15,212 nt of DNA from Acidimicrobiales bacterium (GCA_019241495.1 JAFAWZ010000291.1:1-15212), one strand, 5' to 3'. Shown: positions 9,178-15,212, counted from the first letter of the stretch. The notes: generated by a model from the sequence alone, not told the origin. A program made the numbers and translations.

Positions 9178-9933
9178 TTGGGGGGCCAGCAGGTGGAGGG
9201 CCGCCAGGCGGTGCGCGAGCTGCTGCGAGCCAACCGGCGGCGGGTGCACCAGGTTTATGTCGCCGACGTCGGTGGCCGCCCCGACTCGCTGACCGAGATC
9301 GCAGAGCTGGCGCACCAGGGTGGTGTTCCGGTTCGGAGGGTCAACCGGGAGCAGCTCGAACAGATGGCGGCTACCGCGTCCCCCCAGGGCGTGGTGGCCC
9401 GCGCCGATCCGGTGGCGGAGTGGTCGCTCGACCGGCTGGCTCGTGCTTCGTTGGGGGGTCCTGCTCCGTTCCTGGTCGTGCTCGACGGGGTGACCGATCC
9501 GCAGAATCTGGGAGCGGTCATGCGCAGCGCAATAGGTGCAGGCGCCACGGGCCTGGTGGTCGGCCGGCACCGATCGGCGCATTTGACACCGGCGGCCGTC
9601 AAGGCCGCGGCCGGAGCAGTCGAGCACCTGCCCGTTTCGGTGGTCGCCGGCATACCGGCTGCCCTTCAGGTCCTCAAGAAGGCAGGCGTCTGGTCGATAG
9701 GTCTGGATGCCGGAGCCTCTGCGTCGCTGTGGGGGCTCCCTGTGGCCCGTGAGCCCGTGGCGCTGGTGCTGGGTGCTGAGGGCCGGGGGTTGTCGTCTCT
9801 CGGCCGCCAGCGCTGCGACCTGGTCGTCTCCGTCCCCCTGCTCGGCCCGCTCGACTCGTTGAACGTGTCGGCGGCGGCCGCCCTGGCATGCTTCGAGGTG
9901 GCCCGCCGGAGAGCGGACGACCAAAGGGCGTGA
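9178..9933 (+). CDS. rlmB: 23S rRNA 2'-O-methyltransferase, SpoU/TrmH family (RlmB-like)
   Basis: SAM-dependent SPOUT methyltransferase, probably modifying a 23S rRNA guanosine. The N-terminal substrate-binding domain (about 1-80) starts VEGRQAVRELL, as in RlmB. The knotted catalytic domain shows motif 1 DPQNLGAVMRSA, motif 2 LVLGAEGRGLS and motif 3 VPLLGPLDSLNVSAAAA. The start is uncertain: TTG at 9178 (251 residues) or GTG at 9193. It lies 32 bases after ispF, in the position that cysS-trmH occupies in Mycobacterium; cysS is absent. The next gene is the sigH-type sigma factor, and rlmB also lies just upstream of sigH in Bacillus. Target site assignment is by family, not shown here. Confidence 0.9.
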   Translation: MGGQQVEGRQAVRELLRANRRRVHQVYVADVGGRPDSLTEIAELAHQGGVPVRRVNREQLEQMAATASPQGVVARADPVAEWSLDRLARASLGGPAPFLVVLDGVTDPQNLGAVMRSAIGAGATGLVVGRHRSAHLTPAAVKAAAGAVEHLPVSVVAGIPAALQVLKKAGVWSIGLDAGASASLWGLPVAREPVALVLGAEGRGLSSLGRQRCDLVVSVPLLGPLDSLNVSAAAALACFEVARRRADDQRA

Positions 9934-9936
9934 CAG

Positions 9937-9965
9937 TTGACACAGCCACCTGGAATGGCTAGAAA
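9937..9965 (+). promoter_or_regulatory. Strong promoter of the sigH-type gene with an inverted repeat in its spacer
   Basis: TTGACA (9937-9942) and TAGAAA (9960-9965) are separated by 17 bases, the best canonical promoter in the window. The spacer holds an inverted repeat, AGCCA (9944-9948) and TGGCT (9956-9960), around CCTGGAA. Transcription should begin near 9971-9972, directly before seven T residues (9973-9979). The same stretch could instead end the rlmB transcript: a CTAG-AAATAA-CTAG hairpin precedes the T-run, but its stem is only 4 base pairs. Confidence 0.65.
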
Positions 9966-10034
9966 TAACTAGTTTTTTTGAGCCAGAGACTGACCCACGT
10001 CCTGTACTAGCCCGCCGAACCCTGAGAGGTCACC

Positions 10035-10712
10035 GTGATTCTCTCTGTTGTCGCCCCAGGCCCCTTCGAGCTTGGTCCCTCCGAGCTTCTTGATGAGGAG
10101 CTCGTGGCCCGTTTTCAGGCGGGCGACCAAAGTGCTCTCGATGTCCTGATCCGCCGCTACAGGTACTTCGCTCGGGCCAAGACCCGCACCTACTTCCTCG
10201 TGGGGGCGGACGCCGACGACGTGGAGCAGGAAGGACTCATCGGCCTGTTCAAGGCCGCTCGTGACTTTCGCGCCGACCGCCAGTCGTCGTTCCGGGCCTT
10301 TGCCGAGATGTGCGTCACCCGCCAGGTCATCAGTGCCATCAAGGCGGCCACCCGCCAGAAGCACCAGCCCCTGAACCGCTACGTCTCGCTGTCGGGAACC
10401 GTATGGCCGGGTGACTCCGCCGAAGCCCCGATTACGGAGATGCTCGACGATCATCGGGCCATCGATCCCGCCGATGAGGTCATCTCTCACGAGCAGATCG
10501 ATGTTCTGCGGTCGACCGTGGCCTCGGACCTGTCGAGGCTCGAAATGGAGGTCCTGCGGCTTTACGTCGCGGGCAAGTCATACGGTGAGATCAGCAGCTT
10601 TCTGGGGCGACGCGTCAAGTCCGTGGACAACGCCCTCCAGCGCGTCAAGCACAAGCTGGACCGTCATCTCCACGATGGGGAGGAGTGCCGGCTGCCGGCG
10701 CTGGTGGCCTGA
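10035..10712 (+). CDS. sigH: RNA polymerase sigma factor, SigH (Spo0H) type
   Basis: Alternative sigma-70-family factor, 225 residues. Region 2 (about 30-115) contains LIRRYRYFARAKTRTYFL, DVEQEGLIGLFKAARDF and CVTRQVISAIKAATRQKH, strikingly like Bacillus SigH (sigma-30). Region 4 (about 165-210) is a helix-turn-helix with LEMEVLRLYVAGKSYGEIS. There is no ECF-type truncation and no fused anti-sigma domain. The GTG start at 10035 follows GAGAGG (10023-10028) at suitable spacing. It has its own strong promoter and lies after rlmB, as in Bacillus (rlmB-yacP-sigH). SigH drives the transition to stationary phase and sporulation in Bacillus; the regulon here is unknown, and no sporulation gene is in the window. 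Confidence 0.9.
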   Translation: MILSVVAPGPFELGPSELLDEELVARFQAGDQSALDVLIRRYRYFARAKTRTYFLVGADADDVEQEGLIGLFKAARDFRADRQSSFRAFAEMCVTRQVISAIKAATRQKHQPLNRYVSLSGTVWPGDSAEAPITEMLDDHRAIDPADEVISHEQIDVLRSTVASDLSRLEMEVLRLYVAGKSYGEISSFLGRRVKSVDNALQRVKHKLDRHLHDGEECRLPALVA

Positions 10713-10721
10713 GCGGTCCCG

Positions 10722-10727
10722 TACCAT
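10722..10727 (+). promoter_or_regulatory. Probable -10 box of a leaderless histidine-phosphatase mRNA
   Basis: TACCAT lies 6 bases before the GTG at 10734 and only 10 bases after the sigma gene stop. Spacing fits a transcript that begins at the start codon. No -35 hexamer is seen. The purine run GGGGA just before GTG could instead act as a poorly placed Shine-Dalgarno, so the evidence is moderate. Confidence 0.4.
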
Positions 10728-10733
10728 CGGGGA

Positions 10734-11426
10734 GTGAGCGTCCCCGATCCCGCAACCGAATTCCGCCAGCATCGCTTCGAGCGCCCACCGGGCGCGACGA
10801 GCATCTTGCTGATCCGTCATGGAGAGTCCGTCCCGGCCCAGCCCGGAGTCCCCTTTCCGTTGGTTGACGGCCATGGAGATCCCGAGCTCGACCCGGTCGG
10901 CCATGAGCAGGCTGCCCGGTTGGGGGAGCGACTAGCTCGGCCCCGCAACGGTGACAAGATCACCGCGCTCTACGTGACCAACCTCCGGCGCACGGCCGAG
11001 ACGGCGGCTCCGTTGGTCGAGGCCCTCGGCATCGAGCCGGTTGTGGAAGCCGATCTGCGCGAGGTGTACCTCGGCGATTGGGAGGGGGGCCTCTACCGGA
11101 TCAAACTGGCCGAGGGCGGTCCGCTGGTAAAACGGCTCATGGAAGAGGGGAGATGGGCGGTGATCCCGGGGGCCGAGCACGACGACCAGTTCGCCGCCCG
11201 GGTGCGATCCGGCATCGGGCGGATTGCTGCCGCCCACCCCGACGAGCTGGTCGCGGTGTTCACTCACGGCGGGGTCATCGCCCAGGTCTTGTCCGAGGCC
11301 ACCGGGGCCCGGCGTCTCGCTCTTGCCGGAGTGGCCAACGGGTCGATCAGCGAGATCGTGGTGACGGGGGACCGCTGGCTGGTCCGGTCGTTCAACGACA
11401 CCGCCCATCTGGAGGACCTTGGCTGA
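10734..11426 (+). CDS. Histidine phosphatase / phosphoglycerate mutase-like protein
   Basis: Member of the histidine phosphatase superfamily, branch 1, 230 residues. The phospho-acceptor motif LIRHGES has RHG at residues 28-30. A LRRTAETAAPL block matches the family's SxLxRAxxTA segment, EVYLGDWEGG holds the acidic residue, and the second catalytic His is H178 in FTHGGV. About 22 residues precede the core, slightly long but common. The substrate cannot be told; cofactor-dependent phosphoglycerate mutase itself is usually a little longer and more conserved, so a broad-specificity phosphatase is as likely. It sits directly after the sigma factor and is the last intact gene of the conserved block. 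Confidence 0.88.
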   Translation: MSVPDPATEFRQHRFERPPGATSILLIRHGESVPAQPGVPFPLVDGHGDPELDPVGHEQAARLGERLARPRNGDKITALYVTNLRRTAETAAPLVEALGIEPVVEADLREVYLGDWEGGLYRIKLAEGGPLVKRLMEEGRWAVIPGAEHDDQFAARVRSGIGRIAAAHPDELVAVFTHGGVIAQVLSEATGARRLALAGVANGSISEIVVTGDRWLVRSFNDTAHLEDLG

Positions 11427-11511
11427 GATCATCGACCGCCTCAGCGATCGGGCTCTTCAGGTCCTCCAGGAGGAGTCCCGGGCCGTCAAGGGGCTCAGGG
11501 CGACAGCCTGA
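11419..11511 (+). pseudogene. 30-codon N-terminal gene stub at the edge of the decayed region
   Basis: A TTG at 11419 overlaps the last 8 bases of the preceding phosphatase gene and opens a 30-residue frame (AEIIDRLSDRALQVLQEESR, then AVKGLRATA) that stops at 11509-11511. The amphipathic start and overlap look like a normal coupled second gene, but the frame ends abruptly and the sequence after it is not like a coding region. I do not recognise the family. The likely reading is an N-terminal remnant of a gene cut by the insertion or deletion that made the region to the right. It could also be a chance frame. Confidence 0.35.
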
Positions 11512-12063
11512 TACGAGTGCAGTCTCGGCTGGTGCCAGGTCGCGGGACTGGTGCCCCAACCTGGCCACGATGAGTTGGGTCCGCTGGCTGAAGGCCGGTG
11601 CACCCTGCCGCGAGCGGGCGCCCATGTAATGCCCTCCGGATCGTCGGAACGTTCTGCGTGAACATTTCGGGGCTCGGTCTCGGGAAGCATGGCGGGATTT
11701 GCAGGGCGCCGCGTCGTTCGGCGCTCGTGTGGGTGCCGCTTGAGGCAAACGGGTGACGCTGACTGAGATGGTGTCCTGGGTGATCCATAAGCTTGCGCCC
11801 TCCAACCCGAGCGATCCTCGAGCGCAGGAGGCGATCCGGATCGAGACCATCTGGTGGGAGCACGAGCGCAGCAGCAAGTAGCTCAGGCGAAATATTCGGC
11901 CGATCTCGCGCTGGGCGACTGGACCGGCGCTGCCTCCTGTCTCGACGCAGATCATGGGGGACCCGCTGACATGAGATGCCTCATGGATCACCCGTGTATC
12001 CAGCTTCCGGACGACCTAAGGGCAGCGTTTCACGAGTTCTAGGAATTTATGCACACATATAGG
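11512..12063. other. Gene-poor, probably degenerate sequence
   Basis: About 550 bases with no gene that can be recognised. All six frames are short or lack coherent protein character. The most gene-like frame is 11753-11881. Base composition becomes AT-rich at the right end (about 12040-12095), unlike the flanking genes. It is best read as decayed sequence of a former mobile element; no insertion-sequence ends or transposase motif were found. Confidence 0.5.
11753..11881 (+). CDS. Small hypothetical open frame (42 residues)
   Basis: GTG start right after an in-frame stop, ending in TAG. The product begins MTLTEMVSWVIHKLAP and ends in a charged stretch WWEHERSSK. The codon pattern is fairly normal for this genome and the residues look protein-like, but there is no Shine-Dalgarno or known domain. 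It may be a fragment of a larger mobile-element gene. Function unknown. Confidence 0.2.
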   Translation: MTLTEMVSWVIHKLAPSNPSDPRAQEAIRIETIWWEHERSSK

Positions 12064-12088
12064 AAAATCTTACACATTGCGAGATTTT
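12064..12088. repeat. AT-rich inverted repeat before the integrase fragment
   Basis: AAAATCT (12064-12070) and AGATTTT (12082-12088) are perfect inverted copies around an 11-base loop. The repeat ends where the surviving integrase frame begins. It could be a recombination arm-type or regulatory site, or a chance feature of AT-rich DNA. Confidence 0.35.
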
Positions 12089-12392
12089 GCTAGACTTCGG
12101 ACAGACACGGGCCAACCTCATTGCCAAAGGACTGATATACGCGCCCAAGGCGATCATGGAACGCATGGGACACAGCTCGATCACCGTCACGTTGGATCGG
12201 TACGGCCATCTCCTGCCCAGTCTGGAGGAGCACCTGATGGAAGCACTGAACCGCTCTGGTGAAGCAGCGGCTCAGCGGTACGTCGCGCACGATCGCGCAC
12301 GGCTAGGTAACACAACTCCGCCCCCCCACCAAGAAATAGCCTCCCACCAGCGGCTTCGTAGAGCCGAGGTCGGCTTCGAACCGACGACCTGA
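12087..12392 (+). pseudogene. C-terminal fragment of a phage-type tyrosine recombinase (integrase)
   Basis: Only the last quarter of a tyrosine integrase survives. The segment RMGHSSITVTLDRYGHL contains the conserved His of the GH box and the Tyr expected to be the nucleophile. The frame then runs on through a Pro/Arg-rich tail. The earlier catalytic Arg, Lys and HxxR residues, the core-binding domain and the SAM-like arm domain are missing, since full proteins are about 350-450 residues. The upstream frame is AT-rich and does not encode the rest, so it cannot be active. The final residues (AEVGFEPTT) are translated from the antisense strand of a tRNA T-arm, which is typical where an integrase gene runs into its attachment site. 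Confidence 0.8.
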
Positions 12393-12407
12393 CGCTTACA
12401 AGATGCC
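12357..12407 (-). pseudogene. 3' half of a tRNA-Thr(TGT)-like gene, probable attachment-site scar
   Basis: On the minus strand the sequence reads anticodon loop CTTGTAA (TGT, threonine; plus-strand 12396-12402), variable region AGGTC, a T-arm with a perfect 5-base-pair stem GTCGG/CCGAC and loop TTCGAAG (12369-12385), and an acceptor-like CTCGGCT. The 5' half is absent: no TAGCTCAG-type D-arm and no strand pairing with CTCGGCT is found upstream, and the anticodon stem has a mismatch. It is therefore not a working tRNA. Integrases often recombine in the 3' half of tRNA genes, and this copy overlaps the end of the integrase fragment, so it is most likely an att remnant. Confidence 0.65.
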
Positions 12408-12463
12408 TGCAGAGGATCCCGTTGCGTCCGTCCATTCGCCGAACACGCCAACACGCCATCATA

Positions 12464-12577
12464 TTGGTACGTTTGTAATGTTTCCTGGGCGGCGGATGAA
12501 TGTTCGCCCGCGCCTCGGCCATTTGTCGACGCCACCGTGCATAACCTACTAATATTGGCAGGACTTGGTAGGTTTGT
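12464..12577 (+). promoter_or_regulatory. Candidate operator half-sites upstream of fic
   Basis: TTGGTACGTTTGT (12464-12476) recurs as TTGGTAGGTTTGT (12565-12577) with one mismatch, 101 bases apart. The second copy forms an imperfect inverted repeat with AACCTACTAA (12543-12552): nine of ten positions match across a 12-base spacer. Together they suggest three half-sites of consensus TTRGTASGTT around the fic promoter. The inverted repeat ends 12 bases before the fic ATG, so a bound protein could block transcription or initiation. An AACACGCC tandem pair lies at 12442-12457. Confidence 0.4.
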
Positions 12578-12585
12578 GGGGTTCT

Positions 12586-13629
12586 ATGAGGAGCTTCCAG
12601 CAAGAGTCCACGCTCGACCCTGTCCCCGGTGACGTGGTCATCGCCCTGCGGGCCATCGATCGTGCCGCCGGATCCGAGGCCCGCTACCTCGACCAGCTCC
12701 CCCAGCTTCTCGACGCCCTGCGGGACCAGGCCCGGGTCGAGTCGATCACCGCCTCCAGCGCCATCGAGGGAGTCACCGTCGAGGACTATCGTGTCCCGAC
12801 CCTGGTCTCGGGGGCCGCCCGAAGGTTCCGCAACCGCCGCGAGGCCGAGTTCGCCGGCTACACCGCTGCCCTCGACTATCTCAACCAGGAGAACGCCGGG
12901 CAGCTCAGCGTCGGCCTGCTCTTGCACCTCCACCGGCAGTTGTTCAGCTTCACCGAGGGACGGGGCGGCCACCTGAAGAGCGACGACAACCTGGTCGTGG
13001 ACAGGGACCCCGACGGCAACCGGGCAGTGCGCTTCACGCCGGTCCGCGCGGAGGAGACCCCGTTCTTCGTTTCCGAACTCGTCGAGCGAACAACCTCCGC
13101 CCTGCGTATGGGTTCTCACCACCCCTTGCTGGTCATAGCCGCTTTCAGTCTCGACCTGTCCTGCATCCACCCATTCGGCGACGGGAACGGGCGCGTTACA
13201 CGGCTGGCCACCGGGTTTCTCTTGCAAAGTTGTGGCTATGGGGTCGGGCGCTACATCAGCTTGGAGCAGCTCATCTTCGAATCCAAGGACGGTTACTACG
13301 ACGCGCTGGCGGCGTCGACGACGGGCTGGTTCGATGATGGCGCCCACGACCTGTGGCCCTGGGCCCGGTACATGCTCGACCGGCTTGGCAACGCCTACGA
13401 CCGCTTTGCGGCCCGTATCGCCGCCGGCACATCGGGTGGTACGAAGCAAGACCGCATCCGAGACTTCGTGCTGTTGCATGCCCCCCCCGAATTCACCATC
13501 GCCGACATCCGAAGATCCGTCCCCGGCGTCAGCGACAACACCATCCGTATCGTGCTCGCCGAACTGAAAAAGGACAGTCGGATCGAGAGCAGCGGCACGG
13601 GCCGTGGCGCCACCTGGCACCGCGCTTGA
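12586..13629 (+). CDS. Fic-family enzyme, class II, with C-terminal winged helix
   Basis: Fic enzymes transfer AMP or another nucleotide part onto target proteins. This 347-residue protein has an N-terminal Fic_N region with the inhibitory-helix motif SSAIEG (57-62), placing it in the self-inhibited class II. The target-binding flap region follows (about 145-160), then the catalytic core HPFGDGNGR (195-203) with the essential His195 and the anion-binding loop. The C-terminus (about 286-347) is a winged-helix-like segment (FTIADIRRSVPGVSDNTIRI), a common partner of Fic domains. ATG at 12586 is preferred over the TTG at 12565; a G-rich run precedes it. All catalytic residues are present, so it should be active. 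No antitoxin-sized gene is next to it, in line with an internal inhibitory helix. It lies within decayed mobile DNA, so it was probably acquired horizontally. Confidence 0.9.
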   Translation: MRSFQQESTLDPVPGDVVIALRAIDRAAGSEARYLDQLPQLLDALRDQARVESITASSAIEGVTVEDYRVPTLVSGAARRFRNRREAEFAGYTAALDYLNQENAGQLSVGLLLHLHRQLFSFTEGRGGHLKSDDNLVVDRDPDGNRAVRFTPVRAEETPFFVSELVERTTSALRMGSHHPLLVIAAFSLDLSCIHPFGDGNGRVTRLATGFLLQSCGYGVGRYISLEQLIFESKDGYYDALAASTTGWFDDGAHDLWPWARYMLDRLGNAYDRFAARIAAGTSGGTKQDRIRDFVLLHAPPEFTIADIRRSVPGVSDNTIRIVLAELKKDSRIESSGTGRGATWHRA

Positions 13630-13943
13630 CCAGGGAACCACGCGACGCGGCGATCTGCAATCCGAGGGCTTCTGAACCACGACCAACCGACCAGCCTTCC
13701 AGCCAACAGCGCCGCGGTCAGCGAGAACGTGCGACTGACCCGGCGATAGGGGCGCGAGCAGTCTCGTTCTTAGGGGACGTTTCGCGCTCACGTTTTGGGA
13801 CAACTCGACAGGCTGCGGAGCCGGTGGGTGAGCGCAAATACGGTCGATTGGCGCCATGTCCCCCAGGTGATTTGTCCCTTCGTGGCCGACCAACCCGGCT
13901 GGGCCCGGGTTGCACAGTCCCTCGGCGCTACGCCACCCGCCAC
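13630..13943. other. Gene-free stretch after fic
   Basis: No supported gene. Open frames on both strands lack recognisable motifs and look like chance products of GC-rich sequence. The minus-strand frame of the downstream pseudogene stays open to 13788, but its likeness to the family fades near 13944. A small CGAG-CAGT-CTCG stem-loop lies about 100 bases after the fic stop; it has no good U-tract, so I do not call a terminator. Confidence 0.5.
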
Positions 13944-14209
13944 TGGCAACGGCAGATCGATACGCAACGCTTTGTATAGCTGGCGAAGCGATTCCTCGCT
14001 GCTCTGCCAGTTGGCTACTACCGCTTGGTGTCCGGCACGGCGGATCACGCTACGCAGCGCTCAACAGAGGCCGGCAGGTCCTTGGTGATCGCTCCCCGGC
14101 GGTTGGCGACCGCCACGGCCACCAGGATCAACAGCCAGGTGGCGGCGAGGCCTACCGCCATGCCGATCAGCGCGTCGAGCACCATCGTCTTTCGTTGTGC
14201 GCCCACCAT
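13944..14209 (-). pseudogene. DUF1232/YkvA-like membrane protein gene with its middle deleted
   Basis: Two pieces of one gene lie in different frames. From the ATG at 14209, the first reads a basic N-terminus and one transmembrane helix (ALIGMAVGLAATWLLILVAV), then NRRGAITKDLP, before stopping at 14045-14047. The second, in another frame from about 14060, reads LRSVIRRAGHQAVVANWQ and then a short tail, which matches the last part of DUF1232 proteins (typically LRSVVRRAG, then a Trp-containing end). The conserved central block of the family, around PIDLIPDFIP and its aspartate pair, is missing. This implies an out-of-frame internal deletion near 14055-14080. The identification is from remembered family pattern; the open frame runs on to 13788. 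Confidence 0.6.
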
Positions 14210-14254
14210 CTAGCGCAGGATCGGAGGGGCGAGGTGGCCAGGGGCGGCGGTCTT

Positions 14255-14267
14255 CTACGATTCGTAG
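14255..14267 (+). promoter_or_regulatory. Perfect palindrome over the probable -10 box of the permease gene
   Basis: CTACGATTCGTAG is a perfect 6-base inverted repeat with a single central base, ending directly at the ATG (14268). TACGAT within it (14256-14261) fits a TANNNT -10 box 6 bases before the ATG, so the mRNA would be leaderless and the palindrome would cover both the -10 and the start point. A repressor bound there would block transcription. Confidence 0.5.
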
Positions 14268-15212
14268 ATGTCGAGCCAGCCAACAAGAGACGTCTCGGTC
14301 ACGAGGTCGCTCTGGCGGCTTTTGATCGGCCCGCCGTTGCGGTCTCGGCAGGTCTCCAAGGAGGAGATCACCCCGGTGGAGGGGCTGTCGGCGCTTTCGC
14401 TGGACGCGTTGACCTCGGTGGCTTACGGCCCCGAAGCGATCATCGTGGTCCTGGCGGTAGCCGGAGCGAGCGCCTTGCATGTGGTGCTGCCGATCACGAT
14501 TTCGATAGTGGTGTTGTTGGCCATCCTGGTCTTCTCCTACCGCCAGGTGATCGACGCCTACCCAGGCGGAGGCGGCGCCTACGCGGTAACGAAGGCGAAC
14601 TTCGGTCCCCGGGTGAGCTTGCTGGCAGCCGCCTCTTTGGTGGTCGACTACACCCTGACCGTGGCGGTCTCCATCGCCGCCGGTGTCGGCGCCCTTACAT
14701 CCGCTTTCCCCAGTTTCAGCTCGGAGACGGTGCCGATCTGTCTGGGGATCCTGGCCGTGGTGACGGTGTTCAACCTGCGCGGGTTGGGCGAGACCGCCCG
14801 GGCGTTCCTGTTGCCGACCTTGGTCTTCATCGTCGGGCTGCTGGCCATCATCGCAGTGGGCCTGATACATCCCTTGGCTCTTCATCTTCCTCAACCAGGT
14901 CATGTCGAGCTACCGACCGGCAATCTCCAAGCGGTCGGTGTCCTCCTTGTCTTGAAGGCTTTCTCCGCCGGGTGCAGCGCGCTCACCGGCGTCGAAGCCA
15001 TCGCCAACGGCGTGCCGCTGTTCAAGGAACCCAAACCGGTGCGGGCGAAGCGGACCGAGCTGCTTCTGGGAGTCATTCTGGGCGTGATGCTGCTCGGCCT
15101 GGCCGTCCTGGCCCGGCGCTGGCACATCGCTCCCCGCTCCGGCCAGACCGTGCTCAGCCAGATCATGGGCATGGCCGTCGGCCGCCACTGGGCCTACTAC
15201 CTGGTGTCGCTG
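14268..15212 (+). CDS. APC-superfamily amino acid permease, N-terminal part (cut by window edge)
   Basis: Inner-membrane transporter of the amino acid-polyamine-organocation superfamily; 315 residues are visible, with no stop before the edge. The frame is open throughout. After a hydrophilic, basic N-terminus (1-40) come hydrophobic helices at about 42-65, 70-93, 115-143, 155-170, 180-202, 220-245 and 265-283. Family marks include the SALSLDALTSVAYGPEAI helix-1 region with its unwound segment, YPGGGGAYAV (98-107), and SALTGVEAIANGVPLFKEPK (237-256) in the helix-6 region. Full relatives are usually about 600 residues. The ATG at 14268 has no Shine-Dalgarno but follows a -10 box directly. The substrate is unknown; amino acids are the default expectation, and some relatives in this branch have been linked to potassium or other solutes. 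Confidence 0.88.
   Translation, partial: MSSQPTRDVSVTRSLWRLLIGPPLRSRQVSKEEITPVEGLSALSLDALTSVAYGPEAIIVVLAVAGASALHVVLPITISIVVLLAILVFSYRQVIDAYPGGGGAYAVTKANFGPRVSLLAAASLVVDYTLTVAVSIAAGVGALTSAFPSFSSETVPICLGILAVVTVFNLRGLGETARAFLLPTLVFIVGLLAIIAVGLIHPLALHLPQPGHVELPTGNLQAVGVLLVLKAFSAGCSALTGVEAIANGVPLFKEPKPVRAKRTELLLGVILGVMLLGLAVLARRWHIAPRSGQTVLSQIMGMAVGRHWAYYLVSL

Noticed and set aside
11854..12042. 62-codon frame in the degenerate region
   Set aside because: Overlaps the more protein-like 11753-11881 frame, no start signal and no motif.
12404..12422. String resembling a cloning-vector polylinker (PstI next to BamHI site)
   Set aside because: Only short restriction-site words match; flanking sequence is not vector and the full polylinker is absent.
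12187..13893. 568-codon minus-strand open frame across fic, the tRNA scar and the integrase fragment
   Set aside because: It crosses a real gene and non-coding sequence without change in character, and has no recognisable motif; long antisense frames are common at this GC content.
13795..14088. Plus-strand 97-codon frame opposite the DUF1232-like pseudogene
   Set aside because: Mirrors the minus-strand remnant, with no coherent protein features of its own.
14268..15212. Suspected frameshift in the permease
   Set aside because: Direct translation from the ATG is open and family-like through all 315 codons; the gene is simply cut by the window edge.

Overview
The window looks like a chromosomal segment of a high-GC actinobacterium, most likely a member of or relative of the Acidimicrobiia. 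This is an inference from strong GC bias, frequent GTG/TTG starts, CarD, a mycobacterial-type CRP and an LppM-like lipoprotein, together with a Bacillus SigH-type sigma factor and a Bacillus-like gene order.

Positions 1-11426 are a dense, conserved housekeeping block. A minus-strand polyprenyl diphosphate synthase (cut by the window edge) diverges from clpC. Then come an LppM-like lipoprotein, radA, disA, a convergent crp-family regulator, and the run carD-ispD-ispF-rlmB. A sigH-type sigma gene and a histidine phosphatase/phosphoglycerate mutase-like gene follow. The block covers envelope and isoprenoid supply (polyprenyl synthase, IspD, IspF), protein quality control (ClpC), recombination and c-di-AMP signalling (RadA, DisA), global transcription control (CRP, CarD, SigH) and rRNA methylation (RlmB). 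Several units seem to start from leaderless promoters, with a TANNNT box 6-8 bases before the start codon.

Positions 11427-14209 are a decayed accessory island. It holds a 30-codon gene stub, about 570 bases with no recognisable gene, the C-terminal quarter of a tyrosine recombinase, the 3' half of a tRNA-Thr(TGT)-like gene (probable attachment-site scar), an intact class II Fic enzyme with a C-terminal winged helix and possible operator half-sites, and a DUF1232/YkvA-like gene that has lost its middle.

From 14268 to the right edge is the first part of an APC-family permease. A perfect palindrome overlaps its probable -10 box and ends directly at its ATG.

No rRNA, complete tRNA, CRISPR array or intact insertion sequence was seen. 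The most interesting leads are the Fic half-sites, the sigH promoter architecture, the LppM-like gene inside the clpC-radA-disA cluster, and the integrase/tRNA scar.
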